A DNA stretch of 32,664 nt from Stygiobacter sp. (GCA_006218045.1 VBWB01000037.1:1-32664); one strand, 5' to 3'. Shown: positions 22,210-31,104, numbered from the stretch's first letter. Numbers and translations are program-made. Notes: generated by a model not told the origin, from the sequence alone.

Positions 22210-22980
22210 TTACTGGTCAGTGAACTTCGCAGGTCGTTTTTCGATGAAAGCGGCGATGCCCTCTCGAGCATCTGATGATTGAAAGGCGAGGGTTGAAATC
22301 TCGGCTTCCATTTTCAAACCATCTTGAAGCGGCCTGGAAAGGGCGCGCATTACGGCTTCTCGGGTATAGGAGAGGGCGACCAGACTGTAGGAGGAAAATT
22401 CCCGAGCGAAGGCAAACGCACTGGCCAGCCGATCCGAATCATCGATGATGCGGTGCACCAAACCCATGGACAGAGCTTCATCGGCACGAACCGTGCGCCC
22501 GGTCATGATCATTTCCAGGGCGCGGGCTTCCCCTACGACACGCGGCAGTCGTTGTGTGCCGCCATAGCCTGGGATCAAACCCAGTTTGACCTCTGGTAAG
22601 GCGACCGCAGCTCTGGGAGTTGCCAGTCTGAAGGTGGAGGCAAGAGCGAGTTCAAGTCCTCCGCCAAAGGCATAGCCATTGATAACCGCGACCGAGGGGA
22701 TCCGCAGACTGTCCAGTTTCGCGAAGGCGGCTTGGCCGATTTCTGATTTGCGCATTTTCCCGGTCAAGTCGATCCCGATCATCTCTTTGATGTCGGCGCC
22801 GGCGCAGAAGGCCTTGTCCCCGGCCCCCGTAATGATCAGGGCGCGGACATTCATCTGCGCAGCCTCATCGATTGCAGCGGAAATCTCGCCGATTGTCTGC
22901 GCATTGAGTGCGTTCAGCGCCTCTGGGCGATTGATCGTCAGAACTGCGAATTCTTCGAGCGTCTTTAATTCGACGGCCAT
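22210..22980 (-). CDS. badK: Enoyl-CoA hydratase, BadK-like (cyclohex-1-ene-1-carboxyl-CoA hydratase candidate)
   Basis: The 256-residue crotonase is catalytically complete. The oxyanion-hole segment KAFCAGADIKEM is at residues 56-67, and the two glutamates are Glu110 in GGGLELALA and Glu130 in LPEVKLGLIPGYGGTQ. BadK adds water to cyclohex-1-ene-1-carboxyl-CoA to give 2-hydroxycyclohexanecarboxyl-CoA, the substrate of BadH. Clustering with badH, badI and the ligase makes BadK the best reading. By sequence alone it could be any short-chain enoyl-CoA hydratase, such as PaaF. The gene is 25 bases downstream of an acyl-CoA dehydrogenase gene. Confidence 0.75.
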   Translation of the reverse strand: MAVELKTLEEFAVLTINRPEALNALNAQTIGEISAAIDEAAQMNVRALIITGAGDKAFCAGADIKEMIGIDLTGKMRKSEIGQAAFAKLDSLRIPSVAVINGYAFGGGLELALASTFRLATPRAAVALPEVKLGLIPGYGGTQRLPRVVGEARALEMIMTGRTVRADEALSMGLVHRIIDDSDRLASAFAFAREFSSYSLVALSYTREAVMRALSRPLQDGLKMEAEISTLAFQSSDAREGIAAFIEKRPAKFTDQ

Positions 22981-23005
22981 GTGCTTCTCTCCCTGTTTTT
23001 GCTGT

Positions 23006-24154
23006 CTATTGAGCTGCTTTAAGCAGTTCGCGGGCGATCACGAGTTGCTGAATTTGGGTGGTGCCTTCGAAAATCCGGAATAGGCGTACGTCGCGATAGA
23101 AACGTTCGACCGGATACTCGGCCATATAGCCGGCGCCGCCGAAGATTTGCACGGCGCGGTCAGCAACCCGACCAACCATTTCGGAGGCGAACATCTTGGC
23201 GCAAGCGGCCTGCCGGGTGGTGTTTTCGCCTCGATCGCGCAAGCCCGCCGCATCAAGGATCATGCAGCGCGCTGCATAGGTGTCTGCTTCGCTGTCTGCC
23301 AGCATGGCCTGAATGAGCTGGAATTCGGCGATGGGTTGTCCGAATTGCTTGCGCTCCTTGGCATAGGAAACCGATTCCTGGATCAGGCGGTCGGCGATGC
23401 CGACGCAAAGTGCAGCGATATGCAGTCGCCCCTTGTCGAGCACTTTCATCGCCGTGCGAAATCCATTGCCTTCCTGGTTGCCGAGAAGCGCTGATGCCAG
23501 CACGCGGCAGTCGTCGAACACGACATCACAGGTCAGGGCTCCACGCTGGCCCATTTTCTTGTCCGGTTTTCCAAGCTTGATACCAGGTGTTCCGGCCTCG
23601 ACCAAAAAACACGAGATGGAATCGGCCTTCCGCTCGGGGGATGTTTTCGCCATCACCGAGAACAGCCCGGCAGAGGGGGCGTTGGTGATATAGCGTTTGG
23701 TTCCGTTCAGAATGTAGAAATCACCGTCGCGGCGTGCGGTCGTGCGGAGGGCCATGGCGTCAGATCCTGCATCGGGTTCCGTCAGTGCGAAGGAACCGAT
23801 CAGATCGCCAGAGGCAAGGCGCGGCAGGTACTTCTCCTTTTGCTCGGGCGTGCCTGCAATGACAATTGATTGCGATCCGATGCCGATATTGGTGCCGGCC
23901 ACCGAACGAAAGGCCGGGGACGCTCGGCCAAGCTCGAAAACAACGCGGACTTCTTCTTCCATTGTAAGGCCAATGCCGCCGAATTCCTCAGCGATTGACA
24001 GGCCGAACAGGCCCAACTCTTTCATGCCTGCAACAACGTCGGAGGGAATCGAGTTGGCTTCTACGACTTCCTCTTCGCGGGGGATGAGGCGTTCGTTGAC
24101 GAAACGTCTGACGGTGTCGAGGAGTAGAGTGAACGTTTCCGAATCCAAAGCCAT
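23006..24154 (-). CDS. Acyl-CoA dehydrogenase 1 (possible cyclohexanecarboxyl-CoA dehydrogenase, AliB-like)
   Basis: The 382-residue flavoprotein has the acyl-CoA dehydrogenase signatures ALTEPDAGSD near residues 123-132 and QIFGGAGYMAEYPVERFYRD in the C-terminal domain. The catalytic base is Glu363 in RIFEGTTQ. It starts at ATG 24154 and is followed closely by badK, which suggests that it forms the cyclohex-1-ene-1-carboxyl-CoA that BadK hydrates. An alternative is pimeloyl-CoA dehydrogenase, with the neighbour taking the ring substrate; sequence alone does not settle which is which. Electrons would go to an electron-transfer flavoprotein encoded elsewhere. All key residues are present. Confidence 0.85.
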   Translation of the reverse strand: MALDSETFTLLLDTVRRFVNERLIPREEEVVEANSIPSDVVAGMKELGLFGLSIAEEFGGIGLTMEEEVRVVFELGRASPAFRSVAGTNIGIGSQSIVIAGTPEQKEKYLPRLASGDLIGSFALTEPDAGSDAMALRTTARRDGDFYILNGTKRYITNAPSAGLFSVMAKTSPERKADSISCFLVEAGTPGIKLGKPDKKMGQRGALTCDVVFDDCRVLASALLGNQEGNGFRTAMKVLDKGRLHIAALCVGIADRLIQESVSYAKERKQFGQPIAEFQLIQAMLADSEADTYAARCMILDAAGLRDRGENTTRQAACAKMFASEMVGRVADRAVQIFGGAGYMAEYPVERFYRDVRLFRIFEGTTQIQQLVIARELLKAAQ

Positions 24155-24184
24155 GGTTCGTCACCTTTTCTAAAGGGGCGGATA

Positions 24185-25351
24185 TCAGTGTGTGATCAGG
24201 TCGCGGCTAATCACTTGACGTTGGATCTGGTTTGTTCCTTCCCAGATCTGAGTAATCTTTGCTTCACGCATCAGTCTCTCGACTCGATGTCCTTTGACGT
24301 AACCGTGGCCACCAAACACTTGGACCGCATCGGTTGCCATTCGCATCGCCAAATCAGATGCTTTCACTTTCAGCATGGATGCTTCTACACTCATGTCGCG
24401 GGTCCCGGAATCAACCAGATGGCCCACATGGTCGAGCATCAGACGCGCAGCCAACAGTTCCGTGGCGAGGTCGGCGATCATGAACGCAATCGCCTGGTGT
24501 TCGACGATCCGCTTGCCCCCCTGTACGCGCTCATTTGCATAAGCAATCATGTCGTTCATGGCGGCAGAGGCGATGCCAAGCGCTTGAGACGCAACGCTTG
24601 GTCGGGATTTGTTGAGGACGGAGAGCATGATTTTCATGCCTTCACCGGGACGTCCGAGCAGATTGGCTCGCGGCACGCGACAATCGGTGAAGGCGATTTC
24701 TGCGGTTGGCGAGGCATGGGTTCCCATCTTCGATTCCAGTCGGATGATGTCGAATCCGGGCGTTCCCTTTTCCAGAATCACCGCAGAGATGGCCTTCGAG
24801 GAATCGCCTAGTTCAGTCCACTTGCCGAACAAGAGGATGAAGTCCGCGACATTTCCAGAGGTGATGAAGATCTTCCCGCCATTGATGATGATGTCGTCAC
24901 CGTCCGGGCGAAATTTGGTACGCATATTGCCAGCGTCCGATCCGGCGTGCGGTTCGGTCAAGGCCAGGGCTCCGATGGCCCCGTCAAGGAAACGGGGAAG
25001 AAATCGCAGCTTTTGCTCTTCCGTTCCGAATTCAAGGATCGGTTTGATGGACGCGCCGATGGTCCCGAAGGTGATGCCAGTGGCTGCGCATGCCTCGGAG
25101 ATGATGCGGACGATCTCGAGGAAGCAACGATAGCTTACGGGAGAGCCCCCGTATTCTTCTGGAACGAAAATTCCATTCAAACCGATCTGGCGAAATGCCT
25201 CGAAGTTAGGCCATGGGAATTCTTTGCGCCCTTCAAACGCCTCGGCGTTAGGGGCAATGATGTCGGTGGTGATTCGTTTCACCTGTTCGATGACGAGGGT
25301 CTCTTCCTCATTCCAGCCTCGGGATTGCTCAAAACGGGCGAAGGATTCCAT
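24185..25351 (-). CDS. Acyl-CoA dehydrogenase 2 (ring or pimeloyl-CoA substrate)
   Basis: The 388-residue enzyme starts at MESFARFEQSRGWNEEETLV (ATG 25351-25349). A much longer open frame upstream to 25567 reads through the divergent promoter region and looks non-coding. Signatures are ALTEPHAGSD, VFGGHGYVKGHRVERLMREA and the base Glu371 in QIWEGTNQ. It is the first gene of the minus-strand operon, facing the FadH-like gene across the shared regulatory region. Likely roles are cyclohexanecarboxyl-CoA dehydrogenation, or the first step of pimeloyl-CoA beta-oxidation. R. palustris uses a two-subunit PimC/PimD for the latter; a single-subunit enzyme here would differ. The split of roles with the neighbour is unresolved. 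Confidence 0.85.
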   Translation of the reverse strand: MESFARFEQSRGWNEEETLVIEQVKRITTDIIAPNAEAFEGRKEFPWPNFEAFRQIGLNGIFVPEEYGGSPVSYRCFLEIVRIISEACAATGITFGTIGASIKPILEFGTEEQKLRFLPRFLDGAIGALALTEPHAGSDAGNMRTKFRPDGDDIIINGGKIFITSGNVADFILLFGKWTELGDSSKAISAVILEKGTPGFDIIRLESKMGTHASPTAEIAFTDCRVPRANLLGRPGEGMKIMLSVLNKSRPSVASQALGIASAAMNDMIAYANERVQGGKRIVEHQAIAFMIADLATELLAARLMLDHVGHLVDSGTRDMSVEASMLKVKASDLAMRMATDAVQVFGGHGYVKGHRVERLMREAKITQIWEGTNQIQRQVISRDLITH

Positions 25352-25812
25352 GGCAGATCTCGTTTCCGTGACAGATGAAGCAGGGGAGGCGGCTCGACGC
25401 TCGACCCTGCCCAGTTTTGATCGACCCGACTGGCGAAGCGGCCTTCTCGTACGGGAGGTCAATATGTGGGTGAGCGCGTGTCCGCATCCGTCTCGATCAA
25501 TTACCAGCAAACTTAAATACGCGTCAATATGTTGATTTGTTTTCTTCGCAAATTGATCCCTATTCAATACGATTCTGCCTCCACTGAGCTGCGTATGAGT
25601 CCTGCAATAGTCAGCATAACTGCCATTAATTTGGTTTTCTGGGGCTTGCCGCCTCCCGAGGTCCTGTGTGTGCGCACGGCGATATCGGATGCGGACTGGT
25701 GCCCAATAAATGTAAAGATGTTGACCTTTATGTCGGTGGCTGTTACTCGGTATCTCAACAATGAGCGTGTGGTACGGAAAGCAGCTGCACGGATGTAACG
25801 GAGGACGACACC
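25352..25812. promoter_or_regulatory. Divergent promoter region of the two catabolic operons
   Basis: These 461 gene-free bases must contain the start signals of both operons. TCAATATGTTGA (25524-25535) is an inverted repeat of TCAA/TTGA, and ATTGA (25552-25556) with TCAAT (25564-25568) is a second. Close to the plus-strand gene, TAAAG and CTTTA flank ATGTTGAC, and TTGACC (25721-25726) could be a -35 box with a weak -10 17 bases on. GGAGG (25800-25804) lies eight bases before the ATG at 25813. The MarR protein encoded at 31433 is the probable ligand of one or more repeats. Two short open frames in here look spurious. Confidence 0.5.
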
Positions 25813-27810
25813 ATGAAGGGTGAGGACTTTGCTCTTTTGCAGTCTTTGAGTGTTGGGTCGGTTGTTCTGCCCAATCGAGTGGTCATGGGCTCAATGCATA
25901 CGGGGTTCGAGTGCCATCCCGAGCGCTTTGACGAACTTGCGCGGTTTTATGCCGAGCGAGCCAAGGGCGGGGTTGGTTTGATAACCACGGGAGGCTTTGC
26001 TCCGAATTTCGCAGGGCGGATGAAAGACGAGCCCGGCACTTTGGAACGCCCGGATCAGGTTGCGGATCATCGTAAGATTACCGAGGCCGTCCATGCGGCT
26101 GGAGGGCGCATTGTGCTGCAGATCCTCCATGCTGGCCGATACGGCTATCATTCCGCAGTGGTCGCCCCCTCTCCCATCAAGTCCCCGATCAATCGAGATG
26201 TTCCGCGCGAACTGGGCGCCGTTGAGATCGTGCAGACGATCGCCGATTACGCCAACACGGCCTTGCTTGCCATAGCCGCAGGGTATGACGGTGTGGAGGT
26301 CATGGGATCGGAAGGCTATCTGATCAGCCAGTTTTTGGCGTCCCGGACCAATCATAGGCAAGATGAATGGGGGGGCTCGTTAGAAAACCGCGCTCGCTTC
26401 CCCCTGTCGGTCGTACGCGCAGTACGGCAGGCAATTGGCGCCGATCGCATCCTTTCTTATCGGATTTCCGCTCAGGAACTGATTGAAGGCGGGCTTTCCG
26501 ACGATGAGATTCTGTGGCTGGCCAAGCAGGTCGAGGCTGCTGGTGCCGATTGCCTTTCGACCGGCATTGGCTGGCACGAATCTGCGGTTCCCACAATTGC
26601 CGGCACGGTGCCGCATGCTGCATTCGCCGAGGCGATCCGGCGCATAAAAAATGTCGTGTCCATTCCGGTTACGGCAAGCAATAGGATTAACCTTCCCGAA
26701 GATGCCGAGCGCCTTTTGGTCGATGGGGTGGCAGACCTGATCTCCATGGCGCGTCCGTTTCTTGCCGATCCGGCCTTCGTGAACAAGATTCGCGACGGTA
26801 AGAGTGAGCTAATCAATATATGTATTGCCTGTAATCAGGCCTGTCTTGACCATTACTTCACGGGACAGATCATTAGCTGTCTTGTCAATCCGCGCGCGGC
26901 CAGGGAAGTTCAATTCACTGACGAACCGGCCGCCGTCATCAAGCGGGTCGGCGTGATCGGAGGTGGGGTCGCGGGTATTTCGGCAGCCCTGGAAGCAGGG
27001 CGCCGTGGCCATCACGTGACGCTCTACGAGTCTGGACCAGAGGTTGGCGGACAGTTCAATCTCGCCGCCCAAGTACCGGGAAAGGAAGATTACGGCCGGG
27101 CGATCGAGGGCTTCCGTCAGCAATTACGAGCGGCTGGAGTTCACGTCAGAACGGGTGAGCGCATTGAAATCGCAGCCCTAGAGCGGGAAAATTTTGACGA
27201 GGTGATCGTGTCGACGGGGGTGACCCCTCGTCTTCTGGACATTCCCGGCGCGGATGACCCAAGGGTGGTCGGTTACACGAGTATCCTCGACGGTTCGGTT
27301 AAGGCCGGCGAGCGCGTCGTGATCGTTGGTGCGGGTGGTATCGGTCACGACATCGCGTTGACCTTGGCACTTGGCGAAGATCATCGCGGACAGACCGTTC
27401 AGGCGTTCGAGCGCCGGTGGGGTATTGGTGGTCCCGCCACCCTTCCTCAGCCTCATCGTTCGGTCACCATGCTCAAACGGTCTCCCGGCTCGTTCGGGAA
27501 AAACTTGGGGAAGAGCACGGGGTGGATTTTGCGGACCGAGCTCAAGGACCTCGGTGTGCGCCAGCTTGCCGAGGTGAAGTATCTGAAAATCGACGCCGAC
27601 GGCTTTCATGTCGAAATCAATGGCCAGGTCGAAGTGCTGCCGGTGGACACGATTGTGGTCTGCGCCGGGCAGACCTCTGTGCGCCATTTGGCCGACGAAC
27701 TGGAGGCCCGAGGACAGTCGGTTCGCCTGATCGGCGGAGCCAAGCTGGCCGGCGAGCTTGATGCTAAGCGCGCGATCTATGAAGGCGCGGTCATTGGCAA
27801 CGGCATCTGA
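25813..27810 (+). CDS. FadH-like 2,4-dienoyl-CoA reductase (FMN, FAD, 4Fe-4S)
   Basis: The 665-residue protein has the full FadH architecture. It has an N-terminal old-yellow-enzyme barrel (about 1-330) with LQILHAGRYGYH and SRTNHRQDEWGGSLENRARF. The cluster cysteines are Cys337, Cys340, Cys344 and Cys356. An FAD-binding GGGVAGISAALEAG and a nucleotide-binding GAGGIGHDIA follow. Tyr169 and His255 correspond to E. coli FadH Tyr166 and His252, offset by three as for the cysteines. It would reduce a conjugated dienoyl-CoA with NAD(P)H. GGAGG precedes the ATG by eight bases. It leads the operon with the ligase, badH and badI, so its substrate may be a cyclic dienoyl-CoA or an unsaturated pimeloyl-type chain. 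It is not in the R. palustris set I recall. Confidence 0.9.
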   Translation: MKGEDFALLQSLSVGSVVLPNRVVMGSMHTGFECHPERFDELARFYAERAKGGVGLITTGGFAPNFAGRMKDEPGTLERPDQVADHRKITEAVHAAGGRIVLQILHAGRYGYHSAVVAPSPIKSPINRDVPRELGAVEIVQTIADYANTALLAIAAGYDGVEVMGSEGYLISQFLASRTNHRQDEWGGSLENRARFPLSVVRAVRQAIGADRILSYRISAQELIEGGLSDDEILWLAKQVEAAGADCLSTGIGWHESAVPTIAGTVPHAAFAEAIRRIKNVVSIPVTASNRINLPEDAERLLVDGVADLISMARPFLADPAFVNKIRDGKSELINICIACNQACLDHYFTGQIISCLVNPRAAREVQFTDEPAAVIKRVGVIGGGVAGISAALEAGRRGHHVTLYESGPEVGGQFNLAAQVPGKEDYGRAIEGFRQQLRAAGVHVRTGERIEIAALERENFDEVIVSTGVTPRLLDIPGADDPRVVGYTSILDGSVKAGERVVIVGAGGIGHDIALTLALGEDHRGQTVQAFERRWGIGGPATLPQPHRSVTMLKRSPGSFGKNLGKSTGWILRTELKDLGVRQLAEVKYLKIDADGFHVEINGQVEVLPVDTIVVCAGQTSVRHLADELEARGQSVRLIGGAKLAGELDAKRAIYEGAVIGNGI

Positions 27811-27848
27811 TTTTTCAGAGTTCAAATAAAGTAATCTGGGAGAAGAAA

Positions 27849-29483
27849 ATGTCATTGGATCTTGATGCTACCTATCTGCAAAGGAGGCCGGCTAACTTTC
27901 GTCCGCTCACTCCGCTCAACTTTTTGCTACGAGCAGCGGATGTGTTTCCGGATCGAGTTGCCGTTATTCATGGCGAGAAGCGCTTCACCTGGCGAGAGCA
28001 TGCACATCGCTGCAAGCAGCTTGCGTCCGCGTTGATGCGGTCTGGGGTTCGTGCTGGTCAGACGGTTGCGATTCTTGCCCCAAATACACCGGCTATGCTT
28101 GAGGCGCACTTTGGTGTCCCCATGGCTGGCGCCGTTCTCAACACTCTCAATATTCGACTGGATGCTGCGGCGATCGCCTTCATCCTCGATCACAGCGAAG
28201 CCAAGGTTTTTCTGGTCGACAAGCAGTTCAGCAATGTGGCTCGCGCCGCCGTTGATCAGCTGAACGAAAAGCCATTGGTCGTGGATATCGAGGATCATCT
28301 TGCAGAAGGCGGTGCGAGAATCGGTTCCTTGACCTATGAGGAATTGCTCCAGCGCGGTCACTTCGACGAGCCAACTTATTGGCCTGAAGATGAGTTTGAA
28401 GCGATTTCAATCAACTACACCTCCGGTACCACTGGAAACCCGAAGGGTGTGCTCTATCATCACCGAGGCGTCTATCTGACCTGCCTAAGTCAGTTGCTGC
28501 ATCACCAAATGTCGAGCAACTCGACCTATCTGTGGACGCTGCCCATGTTCCACTGCAATGGCTGGTGTTTTTCGTGGGCGGTTGCTGCCGTCGGCGGGAC
28601 ACACGTTTGCCTGCGCAAAGTCGTTGCGGAAGACATCTTCAACGCCATTGAAGAGCACGACGTTACCCATCTGTGCGGGGCGCCGACTGTGTTGGGGATG
28701 TTGATCGAAGGTGCCGCCAGCACGGGTGTGAAGCTCAAGACACCGGTCGCGGTCATGACGGCCGGGGCCGCCCCGCCGGCTGCAATCCTCAAAGACACGG
28801 AAGCTCTCGGGTTTGTGGTCCGGCACGTCTATGGCTCGACCGAGCTTCATAGCGTGACGACCCTGTGCGACTGGCATCGCGAATGGGATGCTTTGCCTGC
28901 CGATGAACGGTCGCACATGATGGCGCGCCAAGGTGTTCGCACGGTGGTGACCGATGCGATGATTGTGGCCGATCCCGTCACTCTCGATCCGGTTCCCCAC
29001 AACGGGGCGGTGATGGGAGAGATTCTCTATCGGACCAATACCGGCATGAAGGGATACCTGAAGAATCCGACGGCAACCGAAGAGGCGTTCGCCGGTGGTT
29101 GGTATCGGACTGGCGATCTCGCCGTGGTTCATGAAGACGGGTATGTGGAGATCAAGGATCGCTCTAAGGACATCATTATTTCCGGCGGCGAGAATATCTC
29201 CTCCATCGAGGTCGAGGATGTCCTCTTTCAGCATCCGGCCGTGTCCTATGCGGCAGTGGTATCCATGAAGGATGAACGCTGGGGAGAACGGCCCTGTGCC
29301 TTCATTGAGTTGAAGCCCAGCGCGGATGGATCCACTTCCGAGGAAGACATCATCGCATTCTGCCGCGATCGTCTGGCCAAATTCAAAGTCCCAAGCCGCG
29401 TGATTTTCGGCCCGATCGAACGATCGGCCACCGGGAAGGTGCAGAAATTTCGGCTGCGTAAGTTGGTCGAGCAATCGCAATAG
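27849..29483 (+). CDS. aliA: AMP-forming acyl-CoA ligase, probable cyclohexanecarboxylate-CoA ligase (AliA-like)
   Basis: The 544-residue enzyme activates a carboxylic acid with ATP and CoA. The P-loop-like motif YTSGTTGNPKG is at residues 190-200. The adenylate motif YGSTEL follows, then YRTGDLAVVHEDGYVEI. The C-terminal catalytic lysine is in RSATGKVQKF near the end. GGGAGAAG precedes the ATG. By sequence it resembles medium-chain and methylmercaptopropionate-type ligases (DmdB branch) as well as AliA, so the substrate comes from context: it directly precedes badH and badI. There is no signal peptide or transporter beside it. It follows the reductase gene after 38 bases. Confidence 0.75.
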   Translation: MSLDLDATYLQRRPANFRPLTPLNFLLRAADVFPDRVAVIHGEKRFTWREHAHRCKQLASALMRSGVRAGQTVAILAPNTPAMLEAHFGVPMAGAVLNTLNIRLDAAAIAFILDHSEAKVFLVDKQFSNVARAAVDQLNEKPLVVDIEDHLAEGGARIGSLTYEELLQRGHFDEPTYWPEDEFEAISINYTSGTTGNPKGVLYHHRGVYLTCLSQLLHHQMSSNSTYLWTLPMFHCNGWCFSWAVAAVGGTHVCLRKVVAEDIFNAIEEHDVTHLCGAPTVLGMLIEGAASTGVKLKTPVAVMTAGAAPPAAILKDTEALGFVVRHVYGSTELHSVTTLCDWHREWDALPADERSHMMARQGVRTVVTDAMIVADPVTLDPVPHNGAVMGEILYRTNTGMKGYLKNPTATEEAFAGGWYRTGDLAVVHEDGYVEIKDRSKDIIISGGENISSIEVEDVLFQHPAVSYAAVVSMKDERWGERPCAFIELKPSADGSTSEEDIIAFCRDRLAKFKVPSRVIFGPIERSATGKVQKFRLRKLVEQSQ

Positions 29484-29513
29484 GCCTGGATCAGGCACAT
29501 CAGGAGATAACAC

Positions 29514-30281
29514 ATGAAAGATCTTAAAGGGCGAGTCGCCATCGTCACCGGTGCGGCTGGCGGAATTGGGCAGGCTATTTGCGAACGTTTCGTGGAAGAG
29601 GACGTCAAGCTTGTCGCTGCCGATGTGAACCGCGAGGCCCTGTCCAAGCTGGCCGCCGAGTTGAGTGCCAAGGGCGGAGAAGTGTTTCCGCTGGCGTTTG
29701 ATATCACTGATTTCGATGCGGTGAGTGCTGCGGTTGAGCAGGCGCATGGGCATTTCGGCCAGATCGATATTCTGGTCAACAATGCCGGCTGGGATATTGC
29801 CAAGCCTTTCCTCGAAACCGATCCGGCGCTTTGGGACAAGATCATTTCGATCAATCTTCGCGGTCCGTTGAATTTACACAAGGCCGTGATGCCTTACATG
29901 GTGGCCAACGGCGGCGGAAAGGTGATCAATATCGCTTCCGACGCGGGCCGCGTCGGGTCTTCCGGCGAATCGGTCTATGCCGCCTGCAAAGGTGGGTTGA
30001 TCGCGTTTTCCAAGACGATCGCACGTGAAAATGCCCGCGATAACGTCAGGGTCAATGTTGTCTGCCCTGGCCCCACGGATACGGCGCTCTTACGCTCTTT
30101 CGTCGGCGAGGGGGAATACGGCCAGAAAATCTACGACAAGCTGCAAAAAGCGATCCCGCTGAAGCGTCTTGGTCAACCCGGCGACATTCCTGGGATGGTG
30201 GCGTTCTTCGCCAGCAGCGACGCTGATTTCATCACGGGACAGGTGATCAGCGTTTCCGGTGGCTTGACGATGCATGGATAA
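29514..30281 (+). CDS. badH: BadH: 2-hydroxycyclohexanecarboxyl-CoA dehydrogenase
   Basis: The 255-residue short-chain dehydrogenase has TGAAGGIG at 12-19, Asp64 in FDITD, NNAG at 89-92, and the catalytic triad Ser142, Tyr155 and Lys159 (YAACK). It oxidises the secondary alcohol made by BadK to 2-ketocyclohexanecarboxyl-CoA using NAD. The protein matches BadH in length and feel and is directly followed by badI, the order used in Rhodopseudomonas palustris. AGGAGA lies upstream of the ATG. By sequence alone it could be another 3-oxoacyl-ACP-type reductase; the badI neighbour decides the assignment. Confidence 0.9.
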   Translation: MKDLKGRVAIVTGAAGGIGQAICERFVEEDVKLVAADVNREALSKLAAELSAKGGEVFPLAFDITDFDAVSAAVEQAHGHFGQIDILVNNAGWDIAKPFLETDPALWDKIISINLRGPLNLHKAVMPYMVANGGGKVINIASDAGRVGSSGESVYAACKGGLIAFSKTIARENARDNVRVNVVCPGPTDTALLRSFVGEGEYGQKIYDKLQKAIPLKRLGQPGDIPGMVAFFASSDADFITGQVISVSGGLTMHG

Positions 30282-30291
30282 GGATATAATC

Positions 30292-31065
30292 ATGGAATAT
30301 CAGGATGTTCTTTACGAAGCACGAGGTGCCGCCGTTTGGATCACCATCAATCGGCCAGACAAATACAACGCCTTCCGTGGTCAAACCTGTGAAGAGTTGA
30401 TTCACGCAATCAATAAGGCCAGCTGGGATAAGTCGGTGGCGGCTATCGTGCTGACTGGAATTGGCCAAAAGGCGTTTTGTACCGGCGGGGATCAATCCGC
30501 CCACGACGGAGCCTATGATGGTCGAGGCACCATCGGCCTGCCTGTCGAGGAGCTTCAGACCGCCATCCGTGACGCGCCGAAACCCGTCATCGCTCGGGTC
30601 AATGGTTTTGCCATTGGCGGTGGCAATGTCCTTGTCACCTGCTGCGATCTTGCCATCGCGTCGTCGAATGCTCAGTTCGGACAAGTCGGGCCGAAGGTTG
30701 GCTCTGTTGATCCTGGTTTTGGCACGGCTTTGCTGGCGCGCGCTGTCGGCGAGAAAAAGGCCCGGGAAATCTGGATGCTGTGTCGACGCTATACCGCCGA
30801 TCAAGCGCTTGCCATGGGAATGGTAAATGCCGTGGTTCCCCAGGAACAGCTTGATGAAGAAGTGGAACGCTGGTGCGCTGAGATTGCGGCGCTCAGCCCT
30901 ACGGCAATTGCCATTGCCAAGAAATCATTCAATCTCGACAGTGAGTCTATTCGGGGCATTTCTGCAATTGGCATGCAGGCGCTGAGTCTTTTTTATCAAA
31001 CTGACGAATCAAAAGAAGGTGTTAAAGCCTTCCTTGAAAAGCGCCCACCGCGGTTTCGGGGGTAA
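30292..31065 (+). CDS. badI: BadI: 2-ketocyclohexanecarboxyl-CoA hydrolase
   Basis: The 257-residue protein hydrolytically opens the ring of 2-ketocyclohexanecarboxyl-CoA to give pimeloyl-CoA. It is a MenB-type crotonase, with KAFCTGGDQSAHDGAYDGRG near residues 59-78, FAIGGGNVLVTCCDLAIAS, and GQVGPKVGSVDPGFGTALLA. These segments match my memory of R. palustris BadI very closely. I chose the ATG at 30292, preceded by AAGGAT. An in-frame ATG at 30274 overlaps the end of badH. It is the last structural gene of the plus operon; a hairpin follows its stop. This gene is the strongest marker that the island degrades alicyclic acids. Confidence 0.95.
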   Translation: MEYQDVLYEARGAAVWITINRPDKYNAFRGQTCEELIHAINKASWDKSVAAIVLTGIGQKAFCTGGDQSAHDGAYDGRGTIGLPVEELQTAIRDAPKPVIARVNGFAIGGGNVLVTCCDLAIASSNAQFGQVGPKVGSVDPGFGTALLARAVGEKKAREIWMLCRRYTADQALAMGMVNAVVPQEQLDEEVERWCAEIAALSPTAIAIAKKSFNLDSESIRGISAIGMQALSLFYQTDESKEGVKAFLEKRPPRFRG

Positions 31066-31075
31066 TTCCAATCTT

Positions 31076-31104
31076 CCGGAGAGTGGCCAAGGGCTGCTCT
31101 CCGG
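31076..31104 (+). terminator. Hairpin terminator candidate after badI
   Basis: CCGGAGAG (31076-31083) pairs with CTCTCCGG (31097-31104), followed by TTCTTGCTT, a moderately T-rich tail. It lies ten bases after the badI stop and probably ends the plus operon before badR. Confidence 0.65.

Noticed and set aside
24185-25567. 460-residue version of acyl-CoA dehydrogenase 2
   Set aside because: The extra 72 residues are Arg-rich, unlike the family, and read through the divergent promoter region. The ATG at 25351 gives the normal length.
25529-25798. Short frames on both strands in the divergent promoter region
   Set aside because: No ribosome-binding site or domain, and the codons look like intergenic sequence.
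28485-29753. Minus-strand frame opposite the acyl-CoA ligase
   Set aside because: The ligase has every family motif; the opposite frame has a His/Arg-rich shadow composition.
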